Origin: UMGS1225 sp034086705 | GTDB taxonomy: Bacteria; Bacillota; Clostridia; Oscillospirales; CAG-272 | Length of the DNA: 37,150 nucleotides | Reading direction: 5' to 3' | Assembly: GCA_034086705.1 (NCBI GenBank) | Contig: JAXDZV010000004.1 | Span: 1-37,150, forward strand | Shown: one piece after another, positions 6,789 to 14,757 of the stretch | Layout of the letters: every line of letters starts with the position of its first letter | Position numbering within the stretch: position 1 is the stretch's first letter | Translations under genes and position numbers: made by a program | The notes under the pieces: model-generated | Seen by the model: only the letters and a program-made list of their open reading frames with translations | Database searches by the model: none | What the model was told of the DNA's origin: nothing

Positions 6789-7817
6789 CTATGAAGCGGG
6801 TGCGGAGGCAGCCGGTTGCGGCTGCAGTGCTGGTTGCTCCTGAGGGGCAGCCCGGGGGATACGCAGAACCCAGCGAATCTCCTGTGGGGTTTCTTCCCGC
6901 ATCGAGCGCACATCAACACCACCTGCGCGGCAAGTGTCAACAGCACGTTCAATCGCATTGCAAAAAAGCGTTAAATCTTTTAAGACAATGCGTGTCTTTG
7001 CATGCAGGGCCGGGACGGTACCGTCAGCACAAAACAAATCAACATACGCTGCACATTGGCGGGCCGTCATATGCTCGCGGACAATTTGGCGTAAGGCCTG
7101 CCGCCGCTTTTCCGTATCAAGAATGCGCAGCAGTGCGCGGCAGTGTTCTCCCGTTAAGCCCGCAGCAGTAATTACTTCGCGTTCTCCTTGTGTGAAGCGG
7201 AGGAGCCGCAAAATGCCGAGCACGGTTCCCTCGCTGACGCATAAAGCCTGTGCAATGGCTGCAGAAGACATTGCAAATGGATCGCACAAGGCGGCGATGG
7301 CGCCGGCCTGCTCAAACAAAGACAGGCGATCTGCACGCAGCGCGTCCAAGAGGGCTTGTATTGCGGTTTGGCTTGTTTGCATTTCCAATGCAACAGCGGG
7401 AATTACGGAAATGCCCAGAAGGCGTGCTGCGCGCAGCCGCCGCTCACCTGCCAACAGATGATAGTTGCCGTCTAAGTCGGCACGGACAACCAATGGTTGC
7501 AGAATCCCATTGCGCCGGATGCTGTCACACAGGCGAATCAGCGCGGCGTCTTCATAGCGAAGGGTACGCCGCGCGGGATCGGAAAAAATGCGATCGGGCG
7601 GAAGCTGATACAATCTGCCTGCCGCATACCGGGCGGCGAGTGCACGTTCGTCTGCCGCAAGCCGTTCCTGCCGTGCATGTAAGGCAGCTTCCCTTTCTCG
7701 CAGCGCCTGCGCACGGCGCTGCAACGCCCCCGGATCTCGCAACAGTTCCCATAGAGTAGCTGCGCTTGCATGATACCGCGCTGAAAATGGCTGCGGTGTT
7801 TTCATTGTTTGTTTCAT
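6789..7817 (-). CDS. ParB/Spo0J-family protein
   Basis: 342 residues. An N-terminal Arg/Glu/Ala-rich helix, probably coiled coil (about 30-65), precedes the ParB nuclease-fold domain, which starts near LPPDRIF (72) and contains the CTP-binding GERRLRA motif (124-130). The KorB-type helix-turn-helix follows (about 180-215, SSAAIAQALCVSEGTVLGI). The C-terminus is Pro/Ala/Gln-rich. ParB proteins bind parS sites and load as CTP-dependent clamps in chromosome or plasmid segregation. No parA gene and no parS-like palindrome is visible, and the upstream coiled segment is unusual, so this may be a Noc-like or element-derived relative. Start at 7817 (MKQTMK) is chosen over the longer frame because a purine-rich GGAGCAAGAAGAAAC precedes it. 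It borders the recombinase graveyard. Confidence 0.82.
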   Translation of the reverse strand: MKQTMKTPQPFSARYHASAATLWELLRDPGALQRRAQALREREAALHARQERLAADERALAARYAAGRLYQLPPDRIFSDPARRTLRYEDAALIRLCDSIRRNGILQPLVVRADLDGNYHLLAGERRLRAARLLGISVIPAVALEMQTSQTAIQALLDALRADRLSLFEQAGAIAALCDPFAMSSAAIAQALCVSEGTVLGILRLLRFTQGEREVITAAGLTGEHCRALLRILDTEKRRQALRQIVREHMTARQCAAYVDLFCADGTVPALHAKTRIVLKDLTLFCNAIERAVDTCRAGGVDVRSMREETPQEIRWVLRIPRAAPQEQPALQPQPAASAPAS

Positions 7818-8033
7818 GTTTCTTCTTGCTCCGCTTTTTTGTGATGGTGGCACTATTGTAGCACTGCAGCATTGCAAAAAAGGAAAAACTGCGGCGCGGG
7901 AAATAAGGCTGCTTGCGACAAAAGCGGGCGTTGGCTGTTAGATTCTTTTGGATTGTAGCGCAAGGGCGGGATTGCCGTGTCTTTTTGCGAGCGATTTTTT
8001 AGGAAAAAATAACAGGACACAAAAATCCGTACA

Positions 8034-8075
8034 AATGCCCAAAGGGGAGTGCTGCGGCACTCCCCTTTGGGCATT
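8034..8075. terminator. 19-bp perfect hairpin after fucI
   Basis: Arms 8034-8052 and 8057-8075 are exact reverse complements with loop TGCG. It lies about 95 bases past the fucI stop on the minus strand, so it probably ends that transcript; the T-run is poor (ATTTGT). The remaining 7818-8168 interval shows no gene. Confidence 0.6.
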
Positions 8076-8168
8076 GTTTGGTGTTTTAAAAAACGAATTC
8101 AAACGCGAGCAAAGACAATATAATATACAATTGCAAAAAGCAAGTTGCCTGTTGCTTGGCGAAATTCT

Positions 8169-9959
8169 TTAGCGGAACAGTGGGCCGTATGCGCGGCATG
8201 CCGCATAATCTGCCGCTTCGGCATTGTCGGTGCCAAAGGTGCTCCACGCGTGCGGACGGTAAAGCTTTTCTTGCGGAACATTGTGCATGGAAACGGGAAT
8301 GCGAAGCATCGAGCAGAGTGTGATCAAATCGGCTCCGATATGGCCGGCAGTCCAAGCACCGTGGTTGGCACCCCAATTTGCCATAACACTGTATACATCG
8401 GTAAAAGCACCCTGCCCTGTCAGGTTCGGGGCAAACCAGGTAGTGGGCCAACAGAAATCGGTTCGACGGTCCAAAATAGCGTGTACCTCTTCCGGGAGTA
8501 CGGCGGTATAACCTTCTGCAATTTGCATAACCGGGCCGAGCCCGTCTACCAGGCACAACCGAGCCATAGTCACGGGAATTTCATGCTGCGTGCGGAAATG
8601 CGAGGAAAAACCGCCGCCGCGGAAATATTGAAAATCTGCGCGACGCCAGTCGGTGGCGGACAGACAGGCTTGCTCGTCTGCCTGTGTCAGATCCCACCAA
8701 GGCTTCATGGTGTAAGTACCGTCCTCGTTTTGTGCAGCAGCTGTGGCGTCCAGGCAGGTAGCACCGGAGTTGATCAGGTGCATAACGCCATTGGCGGCAA
8801 CACCAGTAAGCGTATGACCGGTCACGCGGCGTACGGCATCTGGGCTCCAATAGGTACGCACATCGGAAAATCCGGGAGCCTGTCCCGTAAGAAGATGTAA
8901 AAACAGCATTGTGATGCCGTTGAGGGTATCATTTTCGGTTGCCAAAACCAGCGGTTGCCGTTTGCCGTTCCAGTCAAAGGTGGAGTTGAAAATTGCTTCG
9001 GTGAAATCTGCGTTGGGCAACCAGTCAGTCCAATGCCGTTGCCCCTGGAACCCGCCGACAATGGCGTTTTTCCCCAAAGCTTCTTCATGCCAGCCCATTT
9101 CCGCCAACTTCGGATTGCCAAGCATGATATCCCGACAAATCAAACTGAATTTCACTATGAATTCCCATTGTTCTTCCAAAGGAATTGCGCGGGAATCGGT
9201 GATGATGGAGGCAAACTCTTTACCGTCATTTTGCGTAGGATGTCCTTCCGGGCAGTTTTTACGAACCCAGTCCAGTGCCTTCTCATATTCGGCATGGTCA
9301 TAAATCCCGATGTGGATGCGGCGTAGAACTTCCGTCAGATCTACCCACTCTGCGCGCAGACCGAGATATTTCTGCATAAAGTCTGCATCGCAGTAAGAGC
9401 CGGCGATACCCATTGCGACACCGCCGAGATTCACATAGGATTTGTTGTGCATTTGCCCTACAGCAACTGCACAGCGGGCAAAACGCAAAATTTTTTCTGC
9501 AACATCTGCTGGAATAGAGCGGTCGTTTGCATCTTGTACGTCATGCCCGTAAATGGAGAAGGCAGGCAGACCGCGCTGCGCATGCGCAGCCATAACGGCA
9601 GCAAGATATACGGCGCCGGGACGCTCTGTTCCGTTAAAGCCCCACACGGCCTTAATGGTTTTCGGATCCAGATCCATCGTTTCAGAGCCGTAGCACCAGC
9701 AGGGTGTGACGGAAAGGGTTGCAACAACCCCCTCTCGGCTGAACGCTTCCGCGCAACGCGCGGCTTCTTCTCCACCGCCGATGGTGCCGGGAGCGATGAC
9801 ACAGCAAACAGGTGTGCCGTCGGCATAGCGGATGTTTTGCTCGATGAGTTCTTTTGCTGCATATGCCATATTCATGGTTTGCGTTTCCAGACTTTCTCGC
9901 ACGCCGCCCCAGCGGCCGTCGATTACGGGCCGAATACCAATTTTTGCGTAAGCTTTCAT
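8169..9959 (-). CDS. fucI: L-fucose isomerase
   Basis: 596 residues, close to the 591 of the E. coli enzyme and alignable along its length (KIGIRPVIDGR, VTPCWCYGSETMDLDP, WGFNGTERPGAVYLAA, IYGHDVQDA). FucI converts L-fucose to L-fuculose (and D-arabinose to D-ribulose) in the cytoplasm. The catalytic pair expected by family knowledge is present: Glu342 in ATENDTLNG and Asp366 in DVRTYWSP, with the same spacing as Glu337/Asp361 in E. coli; the region SVMANWGANHG carries the third metal-ligand His. The gene stands alone: no fuculokinase, fuculose-phosphate aldolase, mutarotase or transporter is in the window. It has its own consensus promoter at 10017-10045 with a palindrome downstream of the -10, so it is probably regulated as a single-gene unit. 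Confidence 0.96.
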   Translation of the reverse strand: MKAYAKIGIRPVIDGRWGGVRESLETQTMNMAYAAKELIEQNIRYADGTPVCCVIAPGTIGGGEEAARCAEAFSREGVVATLSVTPCWCYGSETMDLDPKTIKAVWGFNGTERPGAVYLAAVMAAHAQRGLPAFSIYGHDVQDANDRSIPADVAEKILRFARCAVAVGQMHNKSYVNLGGVAMGIAGSYCDADFMQKYLGLRAEWVDLTEVLRRIHIGIYDHAEYEKALDWVRKNCPEGHPTQNDGKEFASIITDSRAIPLEEQWEFIVKFSLICRDIMLGNPKLAEMGWHEEALGKNAIVGGFQGQRHWTDWLPNADFTEAIFNSTFDWNGKRQPLVLATENDTLNGITMLFLHLLTGQAPGFSDVRTYWSPDAVRRVTGHTLTGVAANGVMHLINSGATCLDATAAAQNEDGTYTMKPWWDLTQADEQACLSATDWRRADFQYFRGGGFSSHFRTQHEIPVTMARLCLVDGLGPVMQIAEGYTAVLPEEVHAILDRRTDFCWPTTWFAPNLTGQGAFTDVYSVMANWGANHGAWTAGHIGADLITLCSMLRIPVSMHNVPQEKLYRPHAWSTFGTDNAEAADYAACRAYGPLFR

Positions 9960-9985
9960 GGGAGTTTTTTCCTTTCTTATTACAG

Positions 9986-10012
9986 TTCCGCATTAGCGGA
10001 AAAAAGTTCCGC
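9986..10012. promoter_or_regulatory. Operator candidate of fucI: three GCGGAA half-sites
   Basis: TTCCGC (9986-9991), ATTA, GCGGAA (9996-10001), AAAAG, TTCCGC (10007-10012). The middle half-site forms an inverted repeat with each neighbour. It begins 5 bases downstream of the -10, in the first transcribed bases of fucI, a usual place for a repressor site. Confidence 0.6.
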
Positions 10013-10016
10013 TTTT

Positions 10017-10045
10017 ATTATAGGCATTTTTTACGCTGTTGTCAA
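10017..10045 (-). promoter_or_regulatory. Consensus promoter of fucI
   Basis: On the minus strand a perfect TTGACA (10045-10040), 17 bases, and a perfect TATAAT (10022-10017). Such a strong promoter normally needs a repressor, which fits the palindromes at 9986-10012. Confidence 0.85.
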
Positions 10046-10510
10046 CGGCATTGTGTGTAAAAAGGAAGATGCGCGCAGCGGTATATAAAAGTGCTGCGCA
10101 GGCTATGAAGGCACATTTTGCGCACGGCAAACGCCGCCGGTCGCAAAGAAACAAGGCGCACAAACAGCACATAACATGGCCGCGGAACAAAGGCAAGGCA
10201 GGGGAAGTGCGGATTTGGTAGAATGTGTAAGAGTGCGCAAAGCGCACAACCGCAAAGGATGCACAACGCCTGGAAAACGAACTTGGGAAAAACCGCAAGA
10301 CGGCCTGGGCTGCCTATGCCAAGCAAAAGGGTACCGCATATGATACCGTGCAATGCTGCGAAAGCGAGAAACAAACGCTGTGTTTTTATCTGACGCAAAT
10401 GCCCGTTTTGCAGGTTGGTTGGCTGGGAACGGATAAAATCTAAACCTTGTGAGAATTTGTGCACAAAATGCAACGGAGCGGGCAAAGAAAAGTATAACAA
10501 GAAATATGAC
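10046..10510. other. Gene-poor interval with a possible decayed reading frame
   Basis: No intact gene is recognised. On the + strand one frame reads about 60 codons from 10039, meets two stops near 10219-10230, and then runs on from 10231 to a TAA at 10441 with a plausible composition (segments such as AKDAQRLENELGKN and TAWAAYAKQKGTAYDT). No start codon with a ribosome site was found. It could be an old pseudogene or an unrecognised RNA; neither is supported strongly. Confidence 0.25.
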
Positions 10511-10550
10511 AAGAAAACCGGCCCCGCTCTACAAGCGAAGCCGGTTTTCT
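10511..10550. terminator. Bidirectional terminator
   Basis: AGAAAACCGGC and GCCGGTTTTCT pair around a 17-base loop. On the minus strand TTTTCTTGTC follows, suiting the transcript of the HAD gene, whose stop is about 200 bases upstream. The 10551-10751 stretch between them holds no gene I can support. Confidence 0.7.
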
Positions 10551-10751
10551 GTTCAAATGGCATAGCCCTGCCACCAGATTGCCCTTAGCATGCTTTTGCT
10601 TCTGACAGCGCACAAATTTCTTGCGATGAAACTTGCCGCGCAGGGGAACATCAGATAGGAGAAGTATAAAACGTTTCTTGCTTCTCTTGTCTTGCAAAGT
10701 TCCGGCTTTTCGATACGGTCCCTAAGAGGAGATGCACTTTTTTGCTGTTTT

Positions 10752-11585
10752 TTATGCCTCTTGTGTATCTGCTTGCATGCCGGCGGCTTTTTGCGCGTTG
10801 TCCAGACGAACAATATCGCCAACACCGTCTAAAATCATTGTCGGACGGTATGCATAGGTGTCAACCGTTTCCCGTGTGGAGCAGCCGCTGAGCACTAAAA
10901 CAGTGTCTACGCCGGTTTCCGTACCGGAGACGATATCTGTGTCCATACGGTCACCCACTAAAACAGCGTCTTCGCTGTGACAGCCGAGCAAATGCAGTCC
11001 GGTGCGCATCATCAAGGGGTTGGGTTTTCCGCAAAAATAAGCCTGTTTACCGGTTGCAAGCTCAATTGGTGCGGTCAGAGCACGGCAGGCAGGCGCAATG
11101 CCGCGTTCGATCGGACCGGAAACATCTGAGTTAGCGCCGATCAGCTTTGCGCCCTTAAGTACTAAGTTGACAGCGCGGGTCAGTGTGTCTAGCGAATAGG
11201 CCTTGCCTTCGCCGATAACCACATAGTCCGGATTGACATCGTTCATGGTAATGCCTGCATCATACAGGGCATTGAACAGGCCGGCTTCGCCAATGGCGTA
11301 TACGGAGCACCCGGGTGATTGTCGACGCAAAAACTTTGCCGTTGCAAGCGCACTTGTATAGAAATGATCCTCTGAGACATCTAATCCCATGCGGAGGAGC
11401 TTTTGCCGCAGCTCCCGTGGAGTATAGCTGGAGTTGTTGGTGAGAAAAAGATATTCCTTTCCCTCTCTTTGCAGCCAGTTTACAAAATCACTGACGCCTG
11501 GCAGCAAGATGTTGCCATGGTAGATGACACCATCCATGTCGCACAAAAAACCTTTTTTTGCCCCGAAAATGATTTCATGATCCAT
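10752..11585 (-). CDS. HAD-IIA family sugar/glycerol phosphatase
   Basis: 277 residues with all four HAD motifs: DMDGVI (Asp16 nucleophile, Asp18 acid), TNNSS, the Lys in FCGKPNPLM, and VGDRMDTDI. The cap insertion between motifs II and III is of the class IIA type found in NagD, AraL and phosphoglycolate/glycerol-phosphate phosphatases (TIGR01460-like). It hydrolyses a phosphate monoester in the cytoplasm; the substrate cannot be read from sequence. The start at 11585 is preceded by AAGGAG that overlaps the MscL stop (AAGGAGTAA), so the two genes are co-translated. A short charged tail (NAQKAAGMQADTQEA) ends the protein. Confidence 0.9.
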   Translation of the reverse strand: MDHEIIFGAKKGFLCDMDGVIYHGNILLPGVSDFVNWLQREGKEYLFLTNNSSYTPRELRQKLLRMGLDVSEDHFYTSALATAKFLRRQSPGCSVYAIGEAGLFNALYDAGITMNDVNPDYVVIGEGKAYSLDTLTRAVNLVLKGAKLIGANSDVSGPIERGIAPACRALTAPIELATGKQAYFCGKPNPLMMRTGLHLLGCHSEDAVLVGDRMDTDIVSGTETGVDTVLVLSGCSTRETVDTYAYRPTMILDGVGDIVRLDNAQKAAGMQADTQEA

Positions 11586-11592
11586 TGCACGT

Positions 11593-12090
11593 TTACTCCT
11601 TCATCGCTGAGTCGCCGTTTGTCTGCTGTGCCAGCAGGTCACGTATTTCCGAAAGCAACTCTTCCGTGCTCGGTTTTGCCGGGGCAGGCTCCGGTTGCTC
11701 CTTTTCCTGTTCCTTCTTTTTACGATCCATTCGGTCACGCAGTGTATTAAAACCTTTCACAACAAAAAAGACAACCAGGGCAACCAGGAAAAAGTCAAGC
11801 ACAGTTGTCAAGAAAGTACCCAGCCCAATAACAACAGCTTCCCGTTCAATCGTACCATCCGATACCACGGCGGGAACGATTGTGAGGTTCAGTGCGGAAA
11901 GATCGATTTTTCCAAGCAAAGTGCCGATGAGCGGCATCAAAATATCGTTGACCAAGCTTGTGGTTATTTTTCCGAAGGCACCGGCAATCAAAACGCCGAC
12001 AGCCATGTCCAGCACATTACCGCGGGCGATAAATGCGCGGAATTCCGCCAAAACAGACTTTTTTTCTGAATTTTTCTTCTTCTTTTTCAT
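11593..12090 (-). CDS. mscL: Large-conductance mechanosensitive channel MscL
   Basis: 165 residues. After a very basic start (MKKKKKNSEKK) comes the MscL amphipathic helix and TM1 (EFRAFIARGNVLDMAVGVLI, AGAFGKITTSLVNDILMPLI), a periplasm-side loop, TM2 (FLTTVLDFFLVALVVFFVVK) and a cytoplasmic helix with a Glu/Pro-rich linker (EQEKEQPEPAPAKPSTEELL SEIRDLL). MscL opens under membrane tension to release solutes on hypo-osmotic shock. The start at 12090 has GGGAGG ten bases upstream. It is slightly longer than the usual 130-150 residues because of the linker. It is the first gene of the unit from the promoter at 12120-12148 and is coupled to the HAD phosphatase gene. Confidence 0.95.
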   Translation of the reverse strand: MKKKKKNSEKKSVLAEFRAFIARGNVLDMAVGVLIAGAFGKITTSLVNDILMPLIGTLLGKIDLSALNLTIVPAVVSDGTIEREAVVIGLGTFLTTVLDFFLVALVVFFVVKGFNTLRDRMDRKKKEQEKEQPEPAPAKPSTEELLSEIRDLLAQQTNGDSAMKE

Positions 12091-12119
12091 AAAATCGCCT
12101 CCCAAAATACGCTATTCAA

Positions 12120-12148
12120 ATGATAAACGATTTTACATGCTCTGTCAA
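12120..12148 (-). promoter_or_regulatory. Promoter of mscL-HAD
   Basis: On the minus strand a perfect TTGACA (12148-12143), 17 bases, then TATCAT (12125-12120), 30 bases before the mscL start. Confidence 0.78.
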
Positions 12149-12170
12149 GACAGCAAACAAAAAAAGCGCT

Positions 12171-12917
12171 CTAATTGTGCGGGAAACGGTGGATACGCCG
12201 GCGCGCTGCGACTACGTCACACAGCATGGTGCAGGCGTCGTGCAGAAGATGCACATGACTCGTACGGGATAAAGATGCATCGCTGCGAGCAATATATACG
12301 GGAAATTGACGGATGCTACAGCGAAAATGTTTTGCAAGCATCAGAAGTTCCCAGTCAAACGCATATCCGTTTAGCTGTGCCAGCGAAAACAGCTTGCGAG
12401 CCATCGTTCCATCCAGGCATTTCAAACCTGTTTGCGCATCCCGCACATGAATTCCGCTCAAAAGGCAGCCCAGGTGCAAGAACACACGCGAGGCAAGGTG
12501 ACGCAATGGGGTGTAGCCGTCATATCCGTGAGGATGCATTGCGCGGCATCCGAGGGTCAGCGCGGCCCCTGTGGAACGATGAAATGCAAAAAGAGCGGCA
12601 ATTTGTTCTGTACCGAAAGCCAGGTCGCAGTCGGTAAAAAGAACAATGTCTGCCGTGCTGGCAAGAATACCCCGCCGAACCGCCGCTCCTTTGCCACAGT
12701 TGTGCGGTGCCGTAACCAGACGAATGCGTGAGTCCTTTTCTGCTGCGGCACGGATGATGTCGGCACTGTCGTCTGTTGAGCCGTCGTCTGAAAAGATTAG
12801 CTCAAATCCTCCGGGGAGTGACAGGTCTTCACACAGGTGCAGTAGTTCTTGCGCGGTTTGACCGCACAGCGCATGTTCATTGTACATGGGAATCACCAGA
12901 GCCAGACAAGTATGCAT
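12171..12917 (-). CDS. Family 2 glycosyltransferase (polyprenyl-phosphate sugar transferase-like)
   Basis: 248 residues with a GT-A fold: ALVIPMYNEHA at the start, FSDDGSTDDSADII, HNCGKGAAVRRGI, and FTDCDLAF as the metal-binding DxD-like motif, then DAQTGLKCLD, which is typical of dolichyl/undecaprenyl-phosphate glucosyl- or mannosyltransferases. No C-terminal membrane helices are present, so it is a soluble or peripheral enzyme. The donor and acceptor cannot be told. It is the last gene of a leftward three-gene unit: the preceding stop TGA lies 7 bases before its ATG and the ribosome site AAAAGGA overlaps the end of the upstream gene. The operon suggests assembly of a glycolipid. Confidence 0.85.
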   Translation of the reverse strand: MHTCLALVIPMYNEHALCGQTAQELLHLCEDLSLPGGFELIFSDDGSTDDSADIIRAAAEKDSRIRLVTAPHNCGKGAAVRRGILASTADIVLFTDCDLAFGTEQIAALFAFHRSTGAALTLGCRAMHPHGYDGYTPLRHLASRVFLHLGCLLSGIHVRDAQTGLKCLDGTMARKLFSLAQLNGYAFDWELLMLAKHFRCSIRQFPVYIARSDASLSRTSHVHLLHDACTMLCDVVAARRRIHRFPHN

Positions 12918-12923
12918 AACAGT

Positions 12924-14075
12924 TCATCCTTTTTTATCGATGGGGGATACACCCCCGGAACATACATGTGCCAACAGAGTGTCACAGATGGTTTGTGCCG
13001 CATGCGCCGGCACGGCGGATGCAGCTGCCGCGGCGCATATCTGTCGCTGCGGCGCATCGCGCAGCAACCGCATCGCCTCTGCGGCAATATCTGTTACACT
13101 TTTTGCACTGACGGCTGCGCCGTGTGCTGTAAAAAATCGCAGATTGTATGCCTCACAGCCGGAAACGGCGTCAACCAGCACCATGGGGGTGTGTTTGACG
13201 GCGGCCTCCGTAGTGCTGATGCCTCCGGGCTTGGTTAGGTAGACATCGGCACTGTCCAGCCACGCGGAGGGATTGCGCTCATAGCCGTGAATATGCACAC
13301 GTGGGTGTGACCGGTATTTTACCGTCAGATCGCGGCGGAGCGTATCGTTGGTACCGCATAGCACACTGAGCTCTTCGTCTGTTGCAAGTGCGCGGCAAAG
13401 GCGCTGTGTCAGGCGACGCATCGGGCCGCATCCCATGCTGCCGCACATGAGAACAAGATGGCGGTGCTGAGGTTGTATGCCGCAAAGACGCTTTGCTTGC
13501 TGCGGCTGTAAATGTATGGAAAACATTTGCCGCACGGGAATCCCAGAGGGAATGATTTGCCGGTGTGCGATATTCCCGCGGTGAAATGCTTCGGTTAGTT
13601 CGGGGCTTGGGATATAGTATAAATCCAAATCGGTCTGGTCTACGCCGGGTGAACAGGTATAATCCGTTGCCAAAAACGCACAGGGCAGAGAAACCGTAGG
13701 GTGTAGTCTGCGTACACTCGTGAGCATGATTGCGGCGGTGATATGCGTACACAGAACGGCATCGTAGCCGCCATGGCAAATTGTGTCATATAGTCGGTCG
13801 GCGCCGGTAGCAATGGCACGGGAGACTGAGCTGTTGCTTTCAAACAGAGCAGGATGCTGTTCCGCATAGTGATATCCGCGGCGAAAAACTGCGGGAAAGT
13901 GCCGATACATCTGTACATGTCCACCGCAGACAAAGCGGGAAACCGCGGGGGATAAAAACGTGAGTGCGTCAACAATATCGCAGTTTATCCCGCGCAAGAG
14001 AAATTCCTCTCTAAGGGCTGCGGCACAGGCGTTATGTCCTTGTCCGGTATTACTGCTGAGGAGAAGCACCTGCAT
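12924..14075 (-). CDS. MGDG-synthase/UgtP-type glycosyltransferase (GT28)
   Basis: 383 residues. The N-terminal half has the MGDG-synthase signature LLLSSNTGQGHNACAAALRE and later CTHITAAIML and LATDYTCSPGVDQTDLDLYY. The C-terminal half has the GT-B donor-binding part LMCGSMGCGPMRRLTQ and YLTKPGGISTTEAAVKHTPM with the conserved PGG and Glu. Family members such as UgtP/YpfP transfer glucose or galactose from UDP-sugar to diacylglycerol on the inner face of the membrane. The start is 3 bases after the stop of the CrtO-like gene, whose last codons supply the GAAAGGAG site. Acting on a lipid acceptor together with the GT2 and the acyltransferase is inferred from the operon. Confidence 0.88.
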   Translation of the reverse strand: MQVLLLSSNTGQGHNACAAALREEFLLRGINCDIVDALTFLSPAVSRFVCGGHVQMYRHFPAVFRRGYHYAEQHPALFESNSSVSRAIATGADRLYDTICHGGYDAVLCTHITAAIMLTSVRRLHPTVSLPCAFLATDYTCSPGVDQTDLDLYYIPSPELTEAFHRGNIAHRQIIPSGIPVRQMFSIHLQPQQAKRLCGIQPQHRHLVLMCGSMGCGPMRRLTQRLCRALATDEELSVLCGTNDTLRRDLTVKYRSHPRVHIHGYERNPSAWLDSADVYLTKPGGISTTEAAVKHTPMVLVDAVSGCEAYNLRFFTAHGAAVSAKSVTDIAAEAMRLLRDAPQRQICAAAAASAVPAHAAQTICDTLLAHVCSGGVSPIDKKG

Positions 14076-14078
14076 GTT

Positions 14079-14543
14079 TTATGACTCCTTTCGGGCACCA
14101 TGGTGCGAAGATTGCGCTAAAAGTTGCAGCATTGGACGATTATAACGTTGGATGAAGACAAAGGGAAGATTGCCTAAAAAATAGAGGAGGGCAATGCATA
14201 GCCCGCCGCCACGCCAAAGAAAACAACAACCAAATCCAAGCACACAGAGCAGCACGTGAATCAGCTCTGCTACACAGGTTTCCTGTATCATACAAGACAA
14301 GCGTGACCGGTAATCTCCCGAAAGATTTTTTTGCGGCATCAGCCGTTTAGCAATGCGGCTCATATCCGGCACATGCCCTTGCCAGCGACGCACATGCAGC
14401 CGTTGGTATAGCTTTTTTTCAAAAGGATAGGTGCGAAAAGGAATTCGGTCAGCCGCGAAAGAGCAAAAGGACACAAGCCTGCCCAGAAAAAATGAGCACA
14501 CGCCAAGTGCGCAAAGATAGCAAAAACATCGCAAAAACCCCAT
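14079..14543 (-). CDS. CrtO-like glycosyl acyltransferase, membrane protein
   Basis: 154 residues with an N-terminal hydrophobic segment (about 5-28) and two more near residues 93-135. The C-terminal FVFIQRYNRPMLQLL and the central segments LHVRRWQGHVPD and IQETCVAELIHVLLCVLGF match the small family of glycosyl-4,4'-diaponeurosporenoate acyltransferases (CrtO of staphyloxanthin synthesis). No carotenoid genes (crtM, crtN) are nearby, so acylation of some other glycolipid is more likely here; that is inference. First gene of the leftward unit, with GGAGG before its ATG and a promoter at 14574-14602. Three-base gap to the next gene. Confidence 0.72.
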   Translation of the reverse strand: MGFLRCFCYLCALGVCSFFLGRLVSFCSFAADRIPFRTYPFEKKLYQRLHVRRWQGHVPDMSRIAKRLMPQKNLSGDYRSRLSCMIQETCVAELIHVLLCVLGFGCCFLWRGGGLCIALLYFLGNLPFVFIQRYNRPMLQLLAQSSHHGARKES

Positions 14544-14573
14544 GCCGGTGTCCTCCCTTACGTATTCTTTTTT

Positions 14574-14602
14574 ATTATACCGAAAAGGGCGCTGGCTGGC
14601 AA
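14574..14602 (-). promoter_or_regulatory. Promoter of the glycolipid operon
   Basis: On the minus strand TTGCCA (14602-14597), 17 bases, perfect TATAAT (14579-14574), about 30 bases before the first start codon. Confidence 0.72.
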
Positions 14603-14688
14603 GAGAAAATTATGGGGGAATTAAAATTTGCAGAAAATAAGAGCAAAAAAAGGACACAGAGCATCCAGAAAAAAAGCAGGGCTCGGCG

Positions 14689-14717
14689 TTGACCGCGGGC
14701 GGAAGCTGTGGTATACT
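14689..14717 (+). promoter_or_regulatory. Promoter of the brxD-helicase unit
   Basis: TTGACC (14689-14694), 17 bases, TATACT (14712-14717), 40 bases before the ATG at 14758. It diverges from the glycolipid operon promoter. Confidence 0.75.
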
Positions 14718-14757
14718 ATAAAGAAAGGTTTTGCATATGCGGAAGGAGAACGCAGCA

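Noticed and set aside
9993..10563. Long minus-strand frame upstream of fucI
   Set aside because: It is Cys/Leu/Phe-rich without motifs, overlaps the fucI promoter and operator, and has no ribosome site.
12149..12170. Terminator after the GT2 gene
   Set aside because: AGAGCGCTTTTTTT has a T-run on the minus strand, but the palindrome has no loop, so a stable hairpin is not supported.
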